Below, one piece after another: positions 37,874-46,844 of a stretch of DNA of 61,783 nucleotides; position 1 is the first letter of the stretch; the number at the start of each line of letters is the position of its first letter. Both the position numbers and the translations under genes were made by a program. The notes beneath the pieces are model-generated. The model was not told the DNA's origin. It saw only the letters and a program-made list of their open reading frames with translations, and made no database searches. Origin of the DNA: Flavobacteriales bacterium (GTDB lineage Bacteria > Bacteroidota > Bacteroidia > Flavobacteriales_E > Vicingaceae); assembly GCA_002706365.1 (NCBI GenBank), contig PALM01000047.1, positions 1 to 61,783 on the forward strand, in the 5' to 3' direction.

Positions 37874-38623
37874 CTACAAAGAACTATTCTTCAAATCCCC
37901 ACTTTCCAAAAGCTTATGAAAGTAAGGTCTAGTCCGGGCTTCATCAATCAATTCAAGATGATGGGTATTGTGACAATCGGAGCCGAGAAAGGAGATGATC
38001 CCTTCATCGATCATTTGCTCGGCGATCTTTTGAGCCTGGGGAGAATAATGTCCTATCAATGAAAGCATATTCAACTGTAGGAAAACTCCTTGATCGTGAA
38101 GCTCTCTGTAGCGATCGAAGTCCTTATACCAAAAACCATATCTCTCAGGATGCGCCAGTATTGGTTTGTATCCTCTTGTTTGCATTTCAAAAATGACTTG
38201 CTTTAAGTTCGGTGGCTCTGCAATAAAAGGCAATTCAAAAAGCACATGCTTATCTCCAAAAGTGAGGAGCTTTTCTGCTTCTACAAGATCCTGCAATTGC
38301 TCGTCTAAATAATACTCTGCCGCTGCTTCAACTTTGACATCAAGGCCTTTTTCCTTTAAATATGTATTTAGCTTTTCCAATCCACCCAAAATTGATTCGG
38401 GGTCATTCTTATAGAAATCGCTCATCACATGCGGAGTGGTGATCAATTTCTTATAACCAAGTGCTGAGAATCTGCGAATCATCTCCAGGCTGTTTTCGAG
38501 GCTCTTTGATCCATCGTCAATAGCGGGAATTAGATGCGAATGCATATCGGCCTTTAGAACTGAGAGGTCTGCCGGTTCCAGTGGTTTTGGAGAACTAAAA
38601 AGTGATTTTAGCCAATTGATCAT
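37874..38623 (-). CDS. CpsB/YwqE-type tyrosine-protein phosphatase (PHP superfamily)
   Basis: A 249-residue manganese-dependent phosphatase of the PHP superfamily. Metal motifs are KADMHSHLIPAIDDGSKSLE (near 27), ITTPHVMSDFYKND, ILAHPERYGFWYKD and FLGSDCHNTHHLEL. CpsB-type enzymes dephosphorylate the tyrosine kinase that controls capsule or exopolysaccharide chain length. It is the last gene of the eight-gene sugar-nucleotide operon, 9 bases after the epimerase. No Wzc-type kinase is present, so its partner must be elsewhere. Confidence 0.9.
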   Translation of the reverse strand: MINWLKSLFSSPKPLEPADLSVLKADMHSHLIPAIDDGSKSLENSLEMIRRFSALGYKKLITTPHVMSDFYKNDPESILGGLEKLNTYLKEKGLDVKVEAAAEYYLDEQLQDLVEAEKLLTFGDKHVLFELPFIAEPPNLKQVIFEMQTRGYKPILAHPERYGFWYKDFDRYRELHDQGVFLQLNMLSLIGHYSPQAQKIAEQMIDEGIISFLGSDCHNTHHLELIDEARTRPYFHKLLESGDLKNSSL

Positions 38624-38632
38624 ATCGCTAAG

Positions 38633-39616
38633 TTAAGCCTTGCGAAACCAATCGACTGTCTTTTTGAGACCATCTTTGAATTTTACCGAAGGCTGGTAAT
38701 CCAGCATTCTTTGAGCTTTGGAAATGTCGGCCTGCGAATGAGGAATATCGCCATCTCTTGGCTCTCGATGCACTGCTGCTGCATCAGAACCAACAATATC
38801 CTTTAAGTAGGAGAACAATTGGTTCAAAGTGTATCGCTCGCCAACTGCTACATTATATACTCCGGCTGCAGCAGCTTCTTTGGGAGCAAAGAAGGCTTTG
38901 ATATTGGCCTGAACGGCATTCTCTACAAAAGTGAAATCTCTACTCTGCTCTCCATCGCCATTGATGAATGGCGACTGATCCTTTAAGATCGATTCTATAA
39001 AAAGAGGAATAACCGCGGCGTATGGTCCTCGTGGACTCTGGCGCGGACCGAAGATGTTGAAGTAACGAAGACCTATGATCTCTTGTCCGTAATTCAAATG
39101 TGCCGCATGCGCGTATAACTCATTGGTCAATTTGCTAACTGCATATGAATTCATTGGATGCCCGATCTTTTCCTCCACTTTAGGAAGATCCACGCTATCT
39201 CCGTAAACTGAAGAAGAAGATGCATAAACCACTCTTTTCACCCCCACTTCTCTGGCAATGGTGATCATATTCAAGAAACCATCTACATTGGCTTTATTGG
39301 TGGCAATTGGATCTTTGAGCGATCTAGGTACAGAACCTAATGCCGCTTGATGACTGAGGTAATCGATTCCTTCTAGAGCTTGCCTGCAATCATTTAGATT
39401 GACAATATCCCCCTCGATGAATTCAAAATTGGAGTGCGATTCAAATGACTTGAGATTCTCTAGATGACCATTCGATAGATTATCCAGCACTCTCACCTTC
39501 TTCGCTCCGGCATTCAATAAAGCTTCAACAAGATTAGAACCTACAAAACCGGCTCCGCCACTAACTAAAAAGCTAGCTTCTTCTATTTGCTTACTGAATT
39601 GGGATATGGATTGCAT
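38633..39616 (-). CDS. UDP-N-acetylglucosamine 4-epimerase-like SDR (TviC/WbpP type)
   Basis: A 327-residue extended SDR. It has the NAD motif VSGGAGFVGSNLVEALL, the catalytic YASSSSVYGDSVDLP and the Tyr-x3-Lys motif MNSYAVSKLTNELYAH. GLRYFNIFGPRQSPRGPYAA points to the WbpP/TviC group acting on UDP-GlcNAc or UDP-GlcNAcA. Together with the TviB-like dehydrogenase encoded two genes upstream it could produce UDP-GalNAcA, as in Vi antigen synthesis. Strict substrate assignment is not possible from sequence alone. It is adjacent to rmlB with no gap. Confidence 0.85.
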   Translation of the reverse strand: MQSISQFSKQIEEASFLVSGGAGFVGSNLVEALLNAGAKKVRVLDNLSNGHLENLKSFESHSNFEFIEGDIVNLNDCRQALEGIDYLSHQAALGSVPRSLKDPIATNKANVDGFLNMITIAREVGVKRVVYASSSSVYGDSVDLPKVEEKIGHPMNSYAVSKLTNELYAHAAHLNYGQEIIGLRYFNIFGPRQSPRGPYAAVIPLFIESILKDQSPFINGDGEQSRDFTFVENAVQANIKAFFAPKEAAAAGVYNVAVGERYTLNQLFSYLKDIVGSDAAAVHREPRDGDIPHSQADISKAQRMLDYQPSVKFKDGLKKTVDWFRKA

Positions 39617-40672
39617 TTATCGCAGATCGTACTGTTGCTCGTAATATTTCTGGTATTCACCTGAAGTCACATGCTCTAGCCATTCATCATTCTCCAGATA
39701 CCAATCGATGGTTTTAGACAAACCTTCTTCAAATTGAATTGATGGTTTCCATCCCAGTTCACTGGCCAATTTATCGGCATCAATAGCATAGCGCATATCG
39801 TGTCCTGCTCTGTCTTTCACATAAGTGATCAATTCAGCAGACTCCCCAGCTTTGCGATCCAGCTTTTCATCCATCAACTTACATAACAAATGGATAAGAT
39901 CGATATTCTTCCACTCGTTGAGTCCGCCGATATTATAAGTCTCTCCCAACCTTCCTTTATGGAAGATTGTATCGATGGCCGAAGCGTGATCTTCCACCCA
40001 AAGCCAATCTCTAATATTCTCTCCCTTTCCATAAACAGGAAGGTCTTTCTTATTTCGGATATTGTGGATAAAGAGCGGAATTAACTTTTCCGGAAATTGA
40101 TGAGATCCGTAATTATTAGAGCAATTCGAGATCACCACTGGAAGATTATATGTGTGCCAATAGGCTCTCACAAAATGATCTGAAGAAGCCTTGGAGGCTG
40201 AATATGGAGATCGAGGATCATAAGCTGTAGTTTCTGTGAACAAACCTTCCTCACCTAAGGAACCATAAACCTCATCAGTAGAGATATGGTAGAATTTCTT
40301 ATCGCTCAAATCATCTCCCCAGTAAGCCTTAGCTACATTCAGCAAATTAGCCGTTCCAAGCACATTGGTTTGAACAAATGCCAAAGGATCTGAAATGGAT
40401 CGATCTACATGAGATTCTGCAGCAAGATGGATTACAGCGTCAATCTTATACTCTTGAAAAATAGATTTCAGTCTTTCTGTATCTAGGATATCAGCTCTTT
40501 CAAATGAATAGTTATCAGCCGACTCAACATCTTTAAGATTTTCGAGATTTCCAGCATAAGTAAGTGAATCTAAGTTCACGATCTTATAATCAGGATAGTT
40601 TCTTACAAATCGCCTTACTACATGCGAACCAATAAATCCGGCACCTCCAGTAATTAAAATATTCTTTCCCAT
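39617..40672 (-). CDS. rfbB: dTDP-glucose 4,6-dehydratase
   Basis: A 351-residue SDR that converts dTDP-glucose to dTDP-4-keto-6-deoxyglucose. Motifs are ITGGAGFIGSHVVRRF (NAD), the Asp/Glu pair in YHISTDEVYGSLGEEG, RSPYSASKASSDHFVRAY with the catalytic Tyr and Lys, and SNNYGSHQFPEKLIPLFI, which is diagnostic for RmlB. It would normally work after RmlA and before RmlC; neither is in this window. It lies 17 bases downstream of the dehydrogenase and directly before the epimerase. Confidence 0.94.
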   Translation of the reverse strand: MGKNILITGGAGFIGSHVVRRFVRNYPDYKIVNLDSLTYAGNLENLKDVESADNYSFERADILDTERLKSIFQEYKIDAVIHLAAESHVDRSISDPLAFVQTNVLGTANLLNVAKAYWGDDLSDKKFYHISTDEVYGSLGEEGLFTETTAYDPRSPYSASKASSDHFVRAYWHTYNLPVVISNCSNNYGSHQFPEKLIPLFIHNIRNKKDLPVYGKGENIRDWLWVEDHASAIDTIFHKGRLGETYNIGGLNEWKNIDLIHLLCKLMDEKLDRKAGESAELITYVKDRAGHDMRYAIDADKLASELGWKPSIQFEEGLSKTIDWYLENDEWLEHVTSGEYQKYYEQQYDLR

Positions 40673-40689
40673 AATCTTAATCCTATTCT

Positions 40690-41976
40690 TTATAAACTTA
40701 GATAATCCATTTGACTGATTCGCTCTCTGTAATTGCCTTTCACATCGAAGACAAAAGCATTGGGCTTAGAAATACCCTTGAAGTATTTCTCATCCAGATC
40801 GAGATAATCATCGTGCTTCACTGCAAGAATAATTGCGTCATAGTCAGATCCGATCTCATCAACAAGACCGAAGCCATAGTGCTTTTTTAGTTCCTGAGAA
40901 GAAGCATATGGGTCGGTTACATCTACATGCAATCCAAAAGCCTTAAGCTCATTCACTACATCTACTACTTTAGAGTTACGGATGTCGCTCACATTCTCTT
41001 TGAATGTTGCACCCATAACGAGTACTCTTGCCCCATCAGATGATTTCTTATTCGAAACCAATTTCTTCACCACTCTACCTGCAATGTAAGCTCCCATTCC
41101 ATCATTCACTGATCGACCAGAATTGATGATCTGAGCGTGATAGCCATATTCCTTGGCCTTGAAAGTCAAGTAATACGGATCAACTCCAATGCAATGACCT
41201 CCAACCAGTCCCGGACTAAAGGGCAGAAAGTTCCATTTAGTCTGAGCGGCCTTCAATACATCAAATGTGTTGATATTCATTTTGTTGAAAATAATCGAAA
41301 GCTCATTGATCAAAGCGATATTCACATCTCTTTGAGTGTTCTCGATCACTTTTGCCGCCTCGGCAACTTTAATAGAAGATGCACGATGCACTCCTGCTTC
41401 TACAACAAGCTCATATACTTGTGCAATCGTATCCAAAGCTTCCTCATCATTACCCGCTACAACTTTCACTACATTGGTGAGTGTATGCTTAGTATCCCCT
41501 GGATTGATTCGCTCAGGTGAATAGCCGATCTTGAAGTCGCCCAGTTTTAAACCACTTACCTTCTCAAGTACAGGAAGACAGTCTTCTTCTGAACAACCGG
41601 GATATACGGTAGATTCAAACACCACATAATCTCCCTTCTTCAATACTTTCCCCACTGTTTTTGAGGCAGAGATCAAAGGCTTTAGGTCGGGTAAATTATG
41701 CTGATCAATTGGTGTAGGAACTGCAACAATATAGAAGTTGGCTTCTCTCAATTTCTCAATGTCAGCAGTAAATTCTATATCCGCTCCTTGAAAATCTGCA
41801 GCTTCCAATTCCTCACTAGGATCTTCGTTATTCTTCATCATTTCAATGCGTTCTGCACTGATGTCGAATCCGATCACAGATACCTTTTTAGCTAGTTCAA
41901 GAGCAATGGGTAAACCCACATATCCTAAACCGATCACGCCGATCTTCTTCTCTTTTCTTTTGATCTCTTCTATCAT
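40690..41976 (-). CDS. UDP-GlcNAc 6-dehydrogenase-like (TviB/WbpO type)
   Basis: A 428-residue NAD-dependent nucleotide-sugar dehydrogenase that oxidises C6 to a carboxylate in two steps. The NAD motif is VIGLGYVGLPIALELA, the active-site region ends with PGLVGGHCIGVDPYYL (catalytic Cys and His), and GYSPERINPGDTKHTL and VMGATFKENVSDIRNSK are conserved in the TviB/WbpO branch. This differs from the UDP-glucose type at 43542-44861, so the operon makes two different uronic acids, probably UDP-GalNAcA or UDP-GlcNAcA here. It is 4 bases after the acetyltransferase stop. Confidence 0.9.
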   Translation of the reverse strand: MIEEIKRKEKKIGVIGLGYVGLPIALELAKKVSVIGFDISAERIEMMKNNEDPSEELEAADFQGADIEFTADIEKLREANFYIVAVPTPIDQHNLPDLKPLISASKTVGKVLKKGDYVVFESTVYPGCSEEDCLPVLEKVSGLKLGDFKIGYSPERINPGDTKHTLTNVVKVVAGNDEEALDTIAQVYELVVEAGVHRASSIKVAEAAKVIENTQRDVNIALINELSIIFNKMNINTFDVLKAAQTKWNFLPFSPGLVGGHCIGVDPYYLTFKAKEYGYHAQIINSGRSVNDGMGAYIAGRVVKKLVSNKKSSDGARVLVMGATFKENVSDIRNSKVVDVVNELKAFGLHVDVTDPYASSQELKKHYGFGLVDEIGSDYDAIILAVKHDDYLDLDEKYFKGISKPNAFVFDVKGNYRERISQMDYLSL

Positions 41977-41980
41977 GCTA

Positions 41981-42559
41981 CTATGCTAGCTTATTTACTT
42001 TCCCTTTATCTAATTGATACTTTTCTTTGGATTCCGGACATTCTGCAATTCCTTCATCATTGAATTCAAGGCGATGACCATATTCGCTCATCCAACCTAT
42101 TTGTCGGGCAGGATTTCCAACCACCAAAGCATAATCGGCCACTTCTTTAGTGACTACTGAACCCGCTCCAATGAATGCATATCTACCAATATCATTTCCG
42201 CAAACTACAGTTGCATTTGCACCTATGGTTGCTCCTTTCTTCACTAGGCTTTTTTCATATTGATCTCTTCTTACCACTCCAGACCTAGGATTTGAGATAT
42301 TGGTAAAAACCATTGAGGGTCCAAGGAATACCTCATCTTCACAGATCACACCGGTATAGATAGATACATTGTTTTGAACCTTAACAGTATTCCCTAAGAC
42401 AACTCCTGGAGAAATGAGGCAATTCTGACCAATATTGCAATTCTCACCAATCACTGAATCTTGCATTACATGCGAGAAATGCCAGATCTTGGTTCCCTTC
42501 CCAATTTCACAAGGCTGGTCTATTACGGCCGTTTCATGTGCAAAATAGTCGCTGGCCAT
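41981..42559 (-). CDS. WbpD/WlbB-like amino-sugar N-acetyltransferase (hexapeptide repeat)
   Basis: A 192-residue left-handed beta-helix acyltransferase. Hexapeptide repeats run from about 18 to 150 (TKIWHFSHVMQDSVIGENC, VQNNVSIYTGVICEDEVF, VKKGATIGANATVVCG). The conserved end NPARQIGWMSEYGHRL matches the WbpD/WlbB group, which acetylates the 3-amino group of UDP-GlcNAc3NA using acetyl-CoA. With the WbpE-like aminotransferase it would give UDP-diacetamido-glucuronic acid, but the oxidase (WbpB/WlbA) that must act first is absent. It overlaps the neighbouring gene by one base. Confidence 0.88.
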   Translation of the reverse strand: MASDYFAHETAVIDQPCEIGKGTKIWHFSHVMQDSVIGENCNIGQNCLISPGVVLGNTVKVQNNVSIYTGVICEDEVFLGPSMVFTNISNPRSGVVRRDQYEKSLVKKGATIGANATVVCGNDIGRYAFIGAGSVVTKEVADYALVVGNPARQIGWMSEYGHRLEFNDEGIAECPESKEKYQLDKGKVNKLA

Positions 42560-43545
42560 TACTTCCTGATATACTTTGTAAAATCGTTGTGCTCTTTCTT
42601 ATAAAGGTCTTCTTCTGTGAGCGACTTGAAATATTCATAGGTCACTTTCAAACCTTCAGAGCGACTCACCTTTGGTTCCCATCCTAGAATTTCCCTTGCC
42701 TTATCTATGTTTGGTCTACGTTGCATTGGGTCATCCTTAGGAAGATCCTTGAAGATGATCTTTTGATCGGTTCCCGTGAGTTTGATGATCTCTTCTGCGA
42801 AATCCAAAATTGTGATCTCATCTGGATTTCCAATGTTTACCGGATAAGGATAATCGGCAAAAAGCAATCTATATATCCCTTCTACAAGGTCGTCTACATA
42901 ACAAAATGAGCGTGTTTGACTGCCATCTCCAAAGACAGTTAGATCCTCACCTCTAAGCGCTTGCCCAATAAATGCTGGCAATACTCTTCCATCATTTAGT
43001 CGCATACGCGGACCATAAGTATTGAAGATACGCACGATGGCAATCTCCAAGCCATGGAAAGTATGATAAGCCATTGTCATGGCCTCCTGAAAACGCTTAG
43101 CTTCATCATAAACCCCTCTTGGGCCAATAGGATTCACATTTCCCCAATAGCTTTCTGATTGAGGATGCTCTAATGGATCTCCATAAACTTCAGAAGTAGA
43201 AGCTACCAGGATCTTAGCAGACTTAGCCTTGGCTAAGCCCAATAGATTATGTGTACCCAATGAACTAACCTTCAAGGTTTGGATCGGGATCTTTAGATAA
43301 TCGATAGGACTGGCGGGAGAAGCAAAGTGAAGGATATAGTCAAGATCTCCGGAAACATGCACGTAATTAGATACATCATGATGGAAGAATTCAAACTCTT
43401 CCAATGAAAATAGATGCTCAAGGTTCTTGATATTCCCCGTGATCAAATTATCCATAGCCACCACTTGGTGACCTTCTTTGATGAATCGATCGCAAAGGTG
43501 TGAACCTAGAAATCCGGCTGCTCCGGTGATCAGTACTCTGCTCAT
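42559..43545 (-). CDS. UDP-glucuronate decarboxylase (UDP-xylose synthase)
   Basis: A 328-residue extended SDR of the UXS type. The NAD motif is [36 protein letters not shown] and [20 protein letters not shown] contain the catalytic residues, and [20 protein letters not shown] is strongly conserved in UXS. It converts UDP-glucuronate to UDP-xylose with loss of CO2. The upstream UDP-glucose dehydrogenase would provide its substrate, a complete two-step path within the operon. Its start overlaps that dehydrogenase stop by 4 bases. Confidence 0.92.
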   Translation of the reverse strand: MSRVLITGAAGFLGSHLCDRFIKEGHQVVAMDNLITGNIKNLEHLFSLEEFEFFHHDVSNYVHVSGDLDYILHFASPASPIDYLKIPIQTLKVSSLGTHNLLGLAKAKSAKILVASTSEVYGDPLEHPQSESYWGNVNPIGPRGVYDEAKRFQEAMTMAYHTFHGLEIAIVRIFNTYGPRMRLNDGRVLPAFIGQALRGEDLTVFGDGSQTRSFCYVDDLVEGIYRLLFADYPYPVNIGNPDEITILDFAEEIIKLTGTDQKIIFKDLPKDDPMQRRPNIDKAREILGWEPKVSRSEGLKVTYEYFKSLTEEDLYKKEHNDFTKYIRK

Positions 43546-44861
43546 GATTTAGCTGATACTATTCTTCTTCCGATGCTGATATAGTCGAATCCTTCTTTCT
43601 CCATATAATCCAGGTCGTAAAGGTTTCTACCATCGAAAATTATCTTTTCCTTGAGCTTATCACTCACTTTCTTGAAATCTGGATGTCTGAATGCAGACCA
43701 TTCCGTTGCAATAAGCAAGAAATCTGCATTATCGCATGCATCATAGGCATCCATTGCGAATCTGATTTTAGTGCCCAGTTTTTCTTGCACATTCGACATT
43801 GCTTCTGGATCATAAGCAGATACTTCAGCACCTAGCTTCAACAATTCTTCAATAAGATACAATGCAGGTGCCTCGCGAATATCATCGGTATCTGGTTTGA
43901 ATGCCAATCCCCAAAGGGCGATCTTCTTGCCTTTGATATCTCCATTGAAATAATCCAGGATCTTGGGAACCAATATTGTTTTCTGATCTTGATTTACACT
44001 CATTACAGAGTCTAGGATCTTAAAATGGTATCCCTCTTCTTTGCCCGACTTAGCCAATGCCTGTACATCCTTTGGAAAACAACTTCCACCGTATCCAATT
44101 CCAGGGAACAAAAAGCGCTTTCCAATTCGAGTATCCGAACCAATACCAGCACGAACCTTATCTACATCAGCACCAACTTGCTCGCAGAAATTAGCGATCT
44201 CGTTCATGAAGGTGATCTTGGTCGCCAAAAATGCATTAGCGGCATATTTGGTAAGTTCAGCAGACTTCTCATCCATGAAGATGATAGGGTTACCCTGACG
44301 AACATAAGGCTTATACAATTCTTCAAGAATTTCTTGAGCCTTATCAGAAGAGGTACCAATTACAACACGATCCGGCTTCAAGAAATCGTCTACTGCAAAA
44401 CCTTCACGCAAGAATTCAGGATTTGAAACGATATCAAAATCCACTTTTGCATTCTTCGCAACGGCGGCATGAACCTTTTCAGCAGTACCAACAGGCACTG
44501 TACTTTTATCGATAATGATCTTATAATCTTCTATAATCTTACCTAACTGCTCTGCTACACCAAGCACATAAGAAAGATCGGCAGATCCATCTTCATCCGG
44601 AGGAGTAGGAAGTGCAAGAAATATGATCAATGCATCTTTAACTGCTTCTTCCATATTAGTGGTGAAGCTCAAGCGGTTTTGCTTGATATTTCGCTCGAAG
44701 AGCACATCCAAATGTGGTTCATAGATTGGCACAATGCCACTCTTCATCTTTCTCACCTTCTCTTTGTCGATATCGACACATACTACATCATTCCCGGTTT
44801 CTGCCAGACAAGTACCGGTAACAAGGCCAACATATCCAGTTCCTATAACTGCTATTTTCAT
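43542..44861 (-). CDS. ugd: UDP-glucose 6-dehydrogenase
   Basis: A 439-residue NAD enzyme that oxidises UDP-glucose to UDP-glucuronate. NAD motif [19 protein letters not shown], active-site [19 protein letters not shown] with the catalytic Cys, and [18 protein letters not shown] identify the Ugd branch. Product is fed to the UXS enzyme downstream. It lies directly after the aminotransferase gene with no spare bases and overlaps the next gene by 4 bases. Confidence 0.96.
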   Translation of the reverse strand: MKIAVIGTGYVGLVTGTCLAETGNDVVCVDIDKEKVRKMKSGIVPIYEPHLDVLFERNIKQNRLSFTTNMEEAVKDALIIFLALPTPPDEDGSADLSYVLGVAEQLGKIIEDYKIIIDKSTVPVGTAEKVHAAVAKNAKVDFDIVSNPEFLREGFAVDDFLKPDRVVIGTSSDKAQEILEELYKPYVRQGNPIIFMDEKSAELTKYAANAFLATKITFMNEIANFCEQVGADVDKVRAGIGSDTRIGKRFLFPGIGYGGSCFPKDVQALAKSGKEEGYHFKILDSVMSVNQDQKTILVPKILDYFNGDIKGKKIALWGLAFKPDTDDIREAPALYLIEELLKLGAEVSAYDPEAMSNVQEKLGTKIRFAMDAYDACDNADFLLIATEWSAFRHPDFKKVSDKLKEKIIFDGRNLYDLDYMEKEGFDYISIGRRIVSAKS

Positions 44862-45995
44862 TTATGCTTTCTTAAGAAATTCTTTTATTGTTTGAGTAAT
44901 ATAATTCAGTTGCTCATCATCCAATTCTGAGTGCATTGGCAATGACAACACTTTGCTTGCCAGCTCTTCCGAAACAGGAAATGCACCATCTTGATAACGA
45001 GCATCTCTAAATGCCTTTTGTTGATGCAATGGCACAGGATAATAGATCATTGCAGGAACCCCATTGACATTCAAATGCTCTCTCAAGGCTTCCCTATCTA
45101 CTCCTTCACATTGCAAAGTATACTGATGAAAGACATGACAAGAGTTCTTTAATCGCTTAGGCACTTTAAACACTCCTAAATCACCTAACTCCTTGTCGTA
45201 ATGGAAGGCAGCTCTTCTTCTCTCATTGTTGTAATGATCCAGATGCTCAAGCTTTATACTTAATACAGCTGCCTGTATACTGTCTAAACGAGAGTTCACT
45301 CCTATTAGATCGTGATAGTATCTCACCTTCATTCCGTGATTCACGATCACTCTTGCCTTATCAGCTAATTCATCATTATTACAGAAGATCGCTCCTCCAT
45401 CACCATAACATCCAAGATTCTTTGAAGGGAAAAATGATGTACATCCAAAGTCGCCAATGGTTCCAGATGCTTTAGTTGTACCATCACTAAAGTGAAAGGA
45501 AGCACCAATCGATTGAGCGGCATCTTCAACTACATAAAGATCATTTGCTTGCGCAATTCTCATGATCCCTTCCATATTGGCACATTGTCCAAACAAATGG
45601 ACGGGGATGATCGCCTTGGTTTTTGGACCGATGGCTTTTTCCACTGCATCTGTATCGATCAAGAATGAATCGGGATCTACATCAACAAGAACAGGAGTTA
45701 AACCCAATAATGCGATGACTTCTGCTGTTGCGATAAAGGTGAATGTTGTTGTGATTACTTCATCACCCCGCTCAAGGCCTAAAGCCATCAAGGCCACTTG
45801 CAATGCGTCTGTACCATTGGCACATGGAATCACATGCTTAACATCCAGATAGGTCTCCAATTCAGACTGGAATCTCTGAACTTCCGGTCCGTTTATGAAT
45901 GCTGCGGAAGAAATCACTCCCTCCAACCTCTTGTCGACTTCCGGCTTTATCTTCTGATACTGAGCCTTTAGATCGACCATCTGAATATCTCTCAT
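44862..45995 (-). CDS. WbpE-like DegT/DnrJ/EryC1/StrS aminotransferase
   Basis: A PLP-dependent sugar aminotransferase of about 377 residues. It has GPEVQRFQSELETYL, CANGTDALQVALMALGL (phosphate binding), VVEDAAQSIGASFHF, the lysine that binds PLP in CTSFFPSKNLGCYGDGGA, and GVNSRLDSIQAAVLSIKLEH. It is closest in feel to WbpE, which makes UDP-GlcNAc3NA from the 3-keto sugar. I chose the ATG at 45995 (MRDIQMVDLKAQYQ) because the family begins with VDLKAQ; an ATG at 46037 adds 14 unusual residues and would leave only 32 bases to the divergent gene. First gene of the operon. Confidence 0.9.
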   Translation of the reverse strand: MRDIQMVDLKAQYQKIKPEVDKRLEGVISSAAFINGPEVQRFQSELETYLDVKHVIPCANGTDALQVALMALGLERGDEVITTTFTFIATAEVIALLGLTPVLVDVDPDSFLIDTDAVEKAIGPKTKAIIPVHLFGQCANMEGIMRIAQANDLYVVEDAAQSIGASFHFSDGTTKASGTIGDFGCTSFFPSKNLGCYGDGGAIFCNNDELADKARVIVNHGMKVRYYHDLIGVNSRLDSIQAAVLSIKLEHLDHYNNERRRAAFHYDKELGDLGVFKVPKRLKNSCHVFHQYTLQCEGVDREALREHLNVNGVPAMIYYPVPLHQQKAFRDARYQDGAFPVSEELASKVLSLPMHSELDDEQLNYITQTIKEFLKKA

Positions 45996-46069
45996 TGCAT
46001 CGATTTTTGGCCTGCGAAGATAGCCCTTTTTGCTCATTATTCCTTGAAAAGTATGCGTAATTTAGCCCT

Positions 46070-46825
46070 ATGCAAAAGCTCCTCAAAACCTTTCTTGCAC
46101 TGGGATTTTTAATGCTCTCTTATACTGTGATCTACGCTCAGGATTCCACTCAAGCCTTTGGTTTTGTAAAATTCCAATACGCTTATTTTTTGCCATCGGG
46201 CGACTTTGAAGATCGTTTTGAGAATGCGAACAGCATAGGTGGCGAGTTGGGTCTCAAGACATTTGGAAACTGGCAGCTATCAGTAAGCGGAGCCTATCTC
46301 TTTAGCAATAGAGTTAGGGTAAATAATCTACTTTCGGATGTAATCAATTCCAGCGGGGATGCAATCGACTCTGATGGTGAACTAGTTAAGCTAACCTATG
46401 AGCTTCGAGGTCAGAGCTACTTCTTGAAAGTTGGTAGAGTATTCAATGAGTTCCTTTCTCCAAACCCCAATTCTGGAATCTTACTTACAGCCGGCGCTGG
46501 ATATTTCCAGCATAAGATCAAGATAGATTTTAGAGACGGTACAGTTTTCCAATTATCTGAAGATCGACTAAAAGGATACGACCGACTAACTACTGGAATT
46601 GCATTTCAACAATTCGTAGGATATCAGTTCTACGGTAGAAGTAATTTACTAAACTTCTATGCAGGCTTTGAATTCATTCAAGCTTTTACCAAGAATCGCA
46701 GAGAATACAATTACGACAGTCGCAGTTTTGATACCGGCAATAAGAGCGATTATCTAGCAGGTTTCCGATTTGGCTGGGTGATCCCTTTTAGAAAGAGAAG
46801 ATCTGAAGAGTTTTACTATTATTGA
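46070..46825 (+). CDS. Outer-membrane beta-barrel protein, hypothetical
   Basis: A 251-residue exported protein. A signal peptide ends near residue 24 (TVIYAQ). The rest is made of alternating amphipathic strands (FVKFQYAYFLPSGDFEDRF, ELRGQSYFLKVGRVF, LLNFYAGFEFIQAF) and ends with a basic, aromatic-terminated EEFYYY. This looks like a small eight- to ten-strand barrel of the outer-membrane-protein type; I do not recognise a specific family. A TAATTTAG box lies only 4 bases before the ATG. waaA follows after 19 bases and may be cotranscribed, which hints at an envelope role. Confidence 0.75.
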   Translation: MQKLLKTFLALGFLMLSYTVIYAQDSTQAFGFVKFQYAYFLPSGDFEDRFENANSIGGELGLKTFGNWQLSVSGAYLFSNRVRVNNLLSDVINSSGDAIDSDGELVKLTYELRGQSYFLKVGRVFNEFLSPNPNSGILLTAGAGYFQHKIKIDFRDGTVFQLSEDRLKGYDRLTTGIAFQQFVGYQFYGRSNLLNFYAGFEFIQAFTKNRREYNYDSRSFDTGNKSDYLAGFRFGWVIPFRKRRSEEFYYY

Positions 46826-46844
46826 TCCCATTGAGGTAGCTTTT

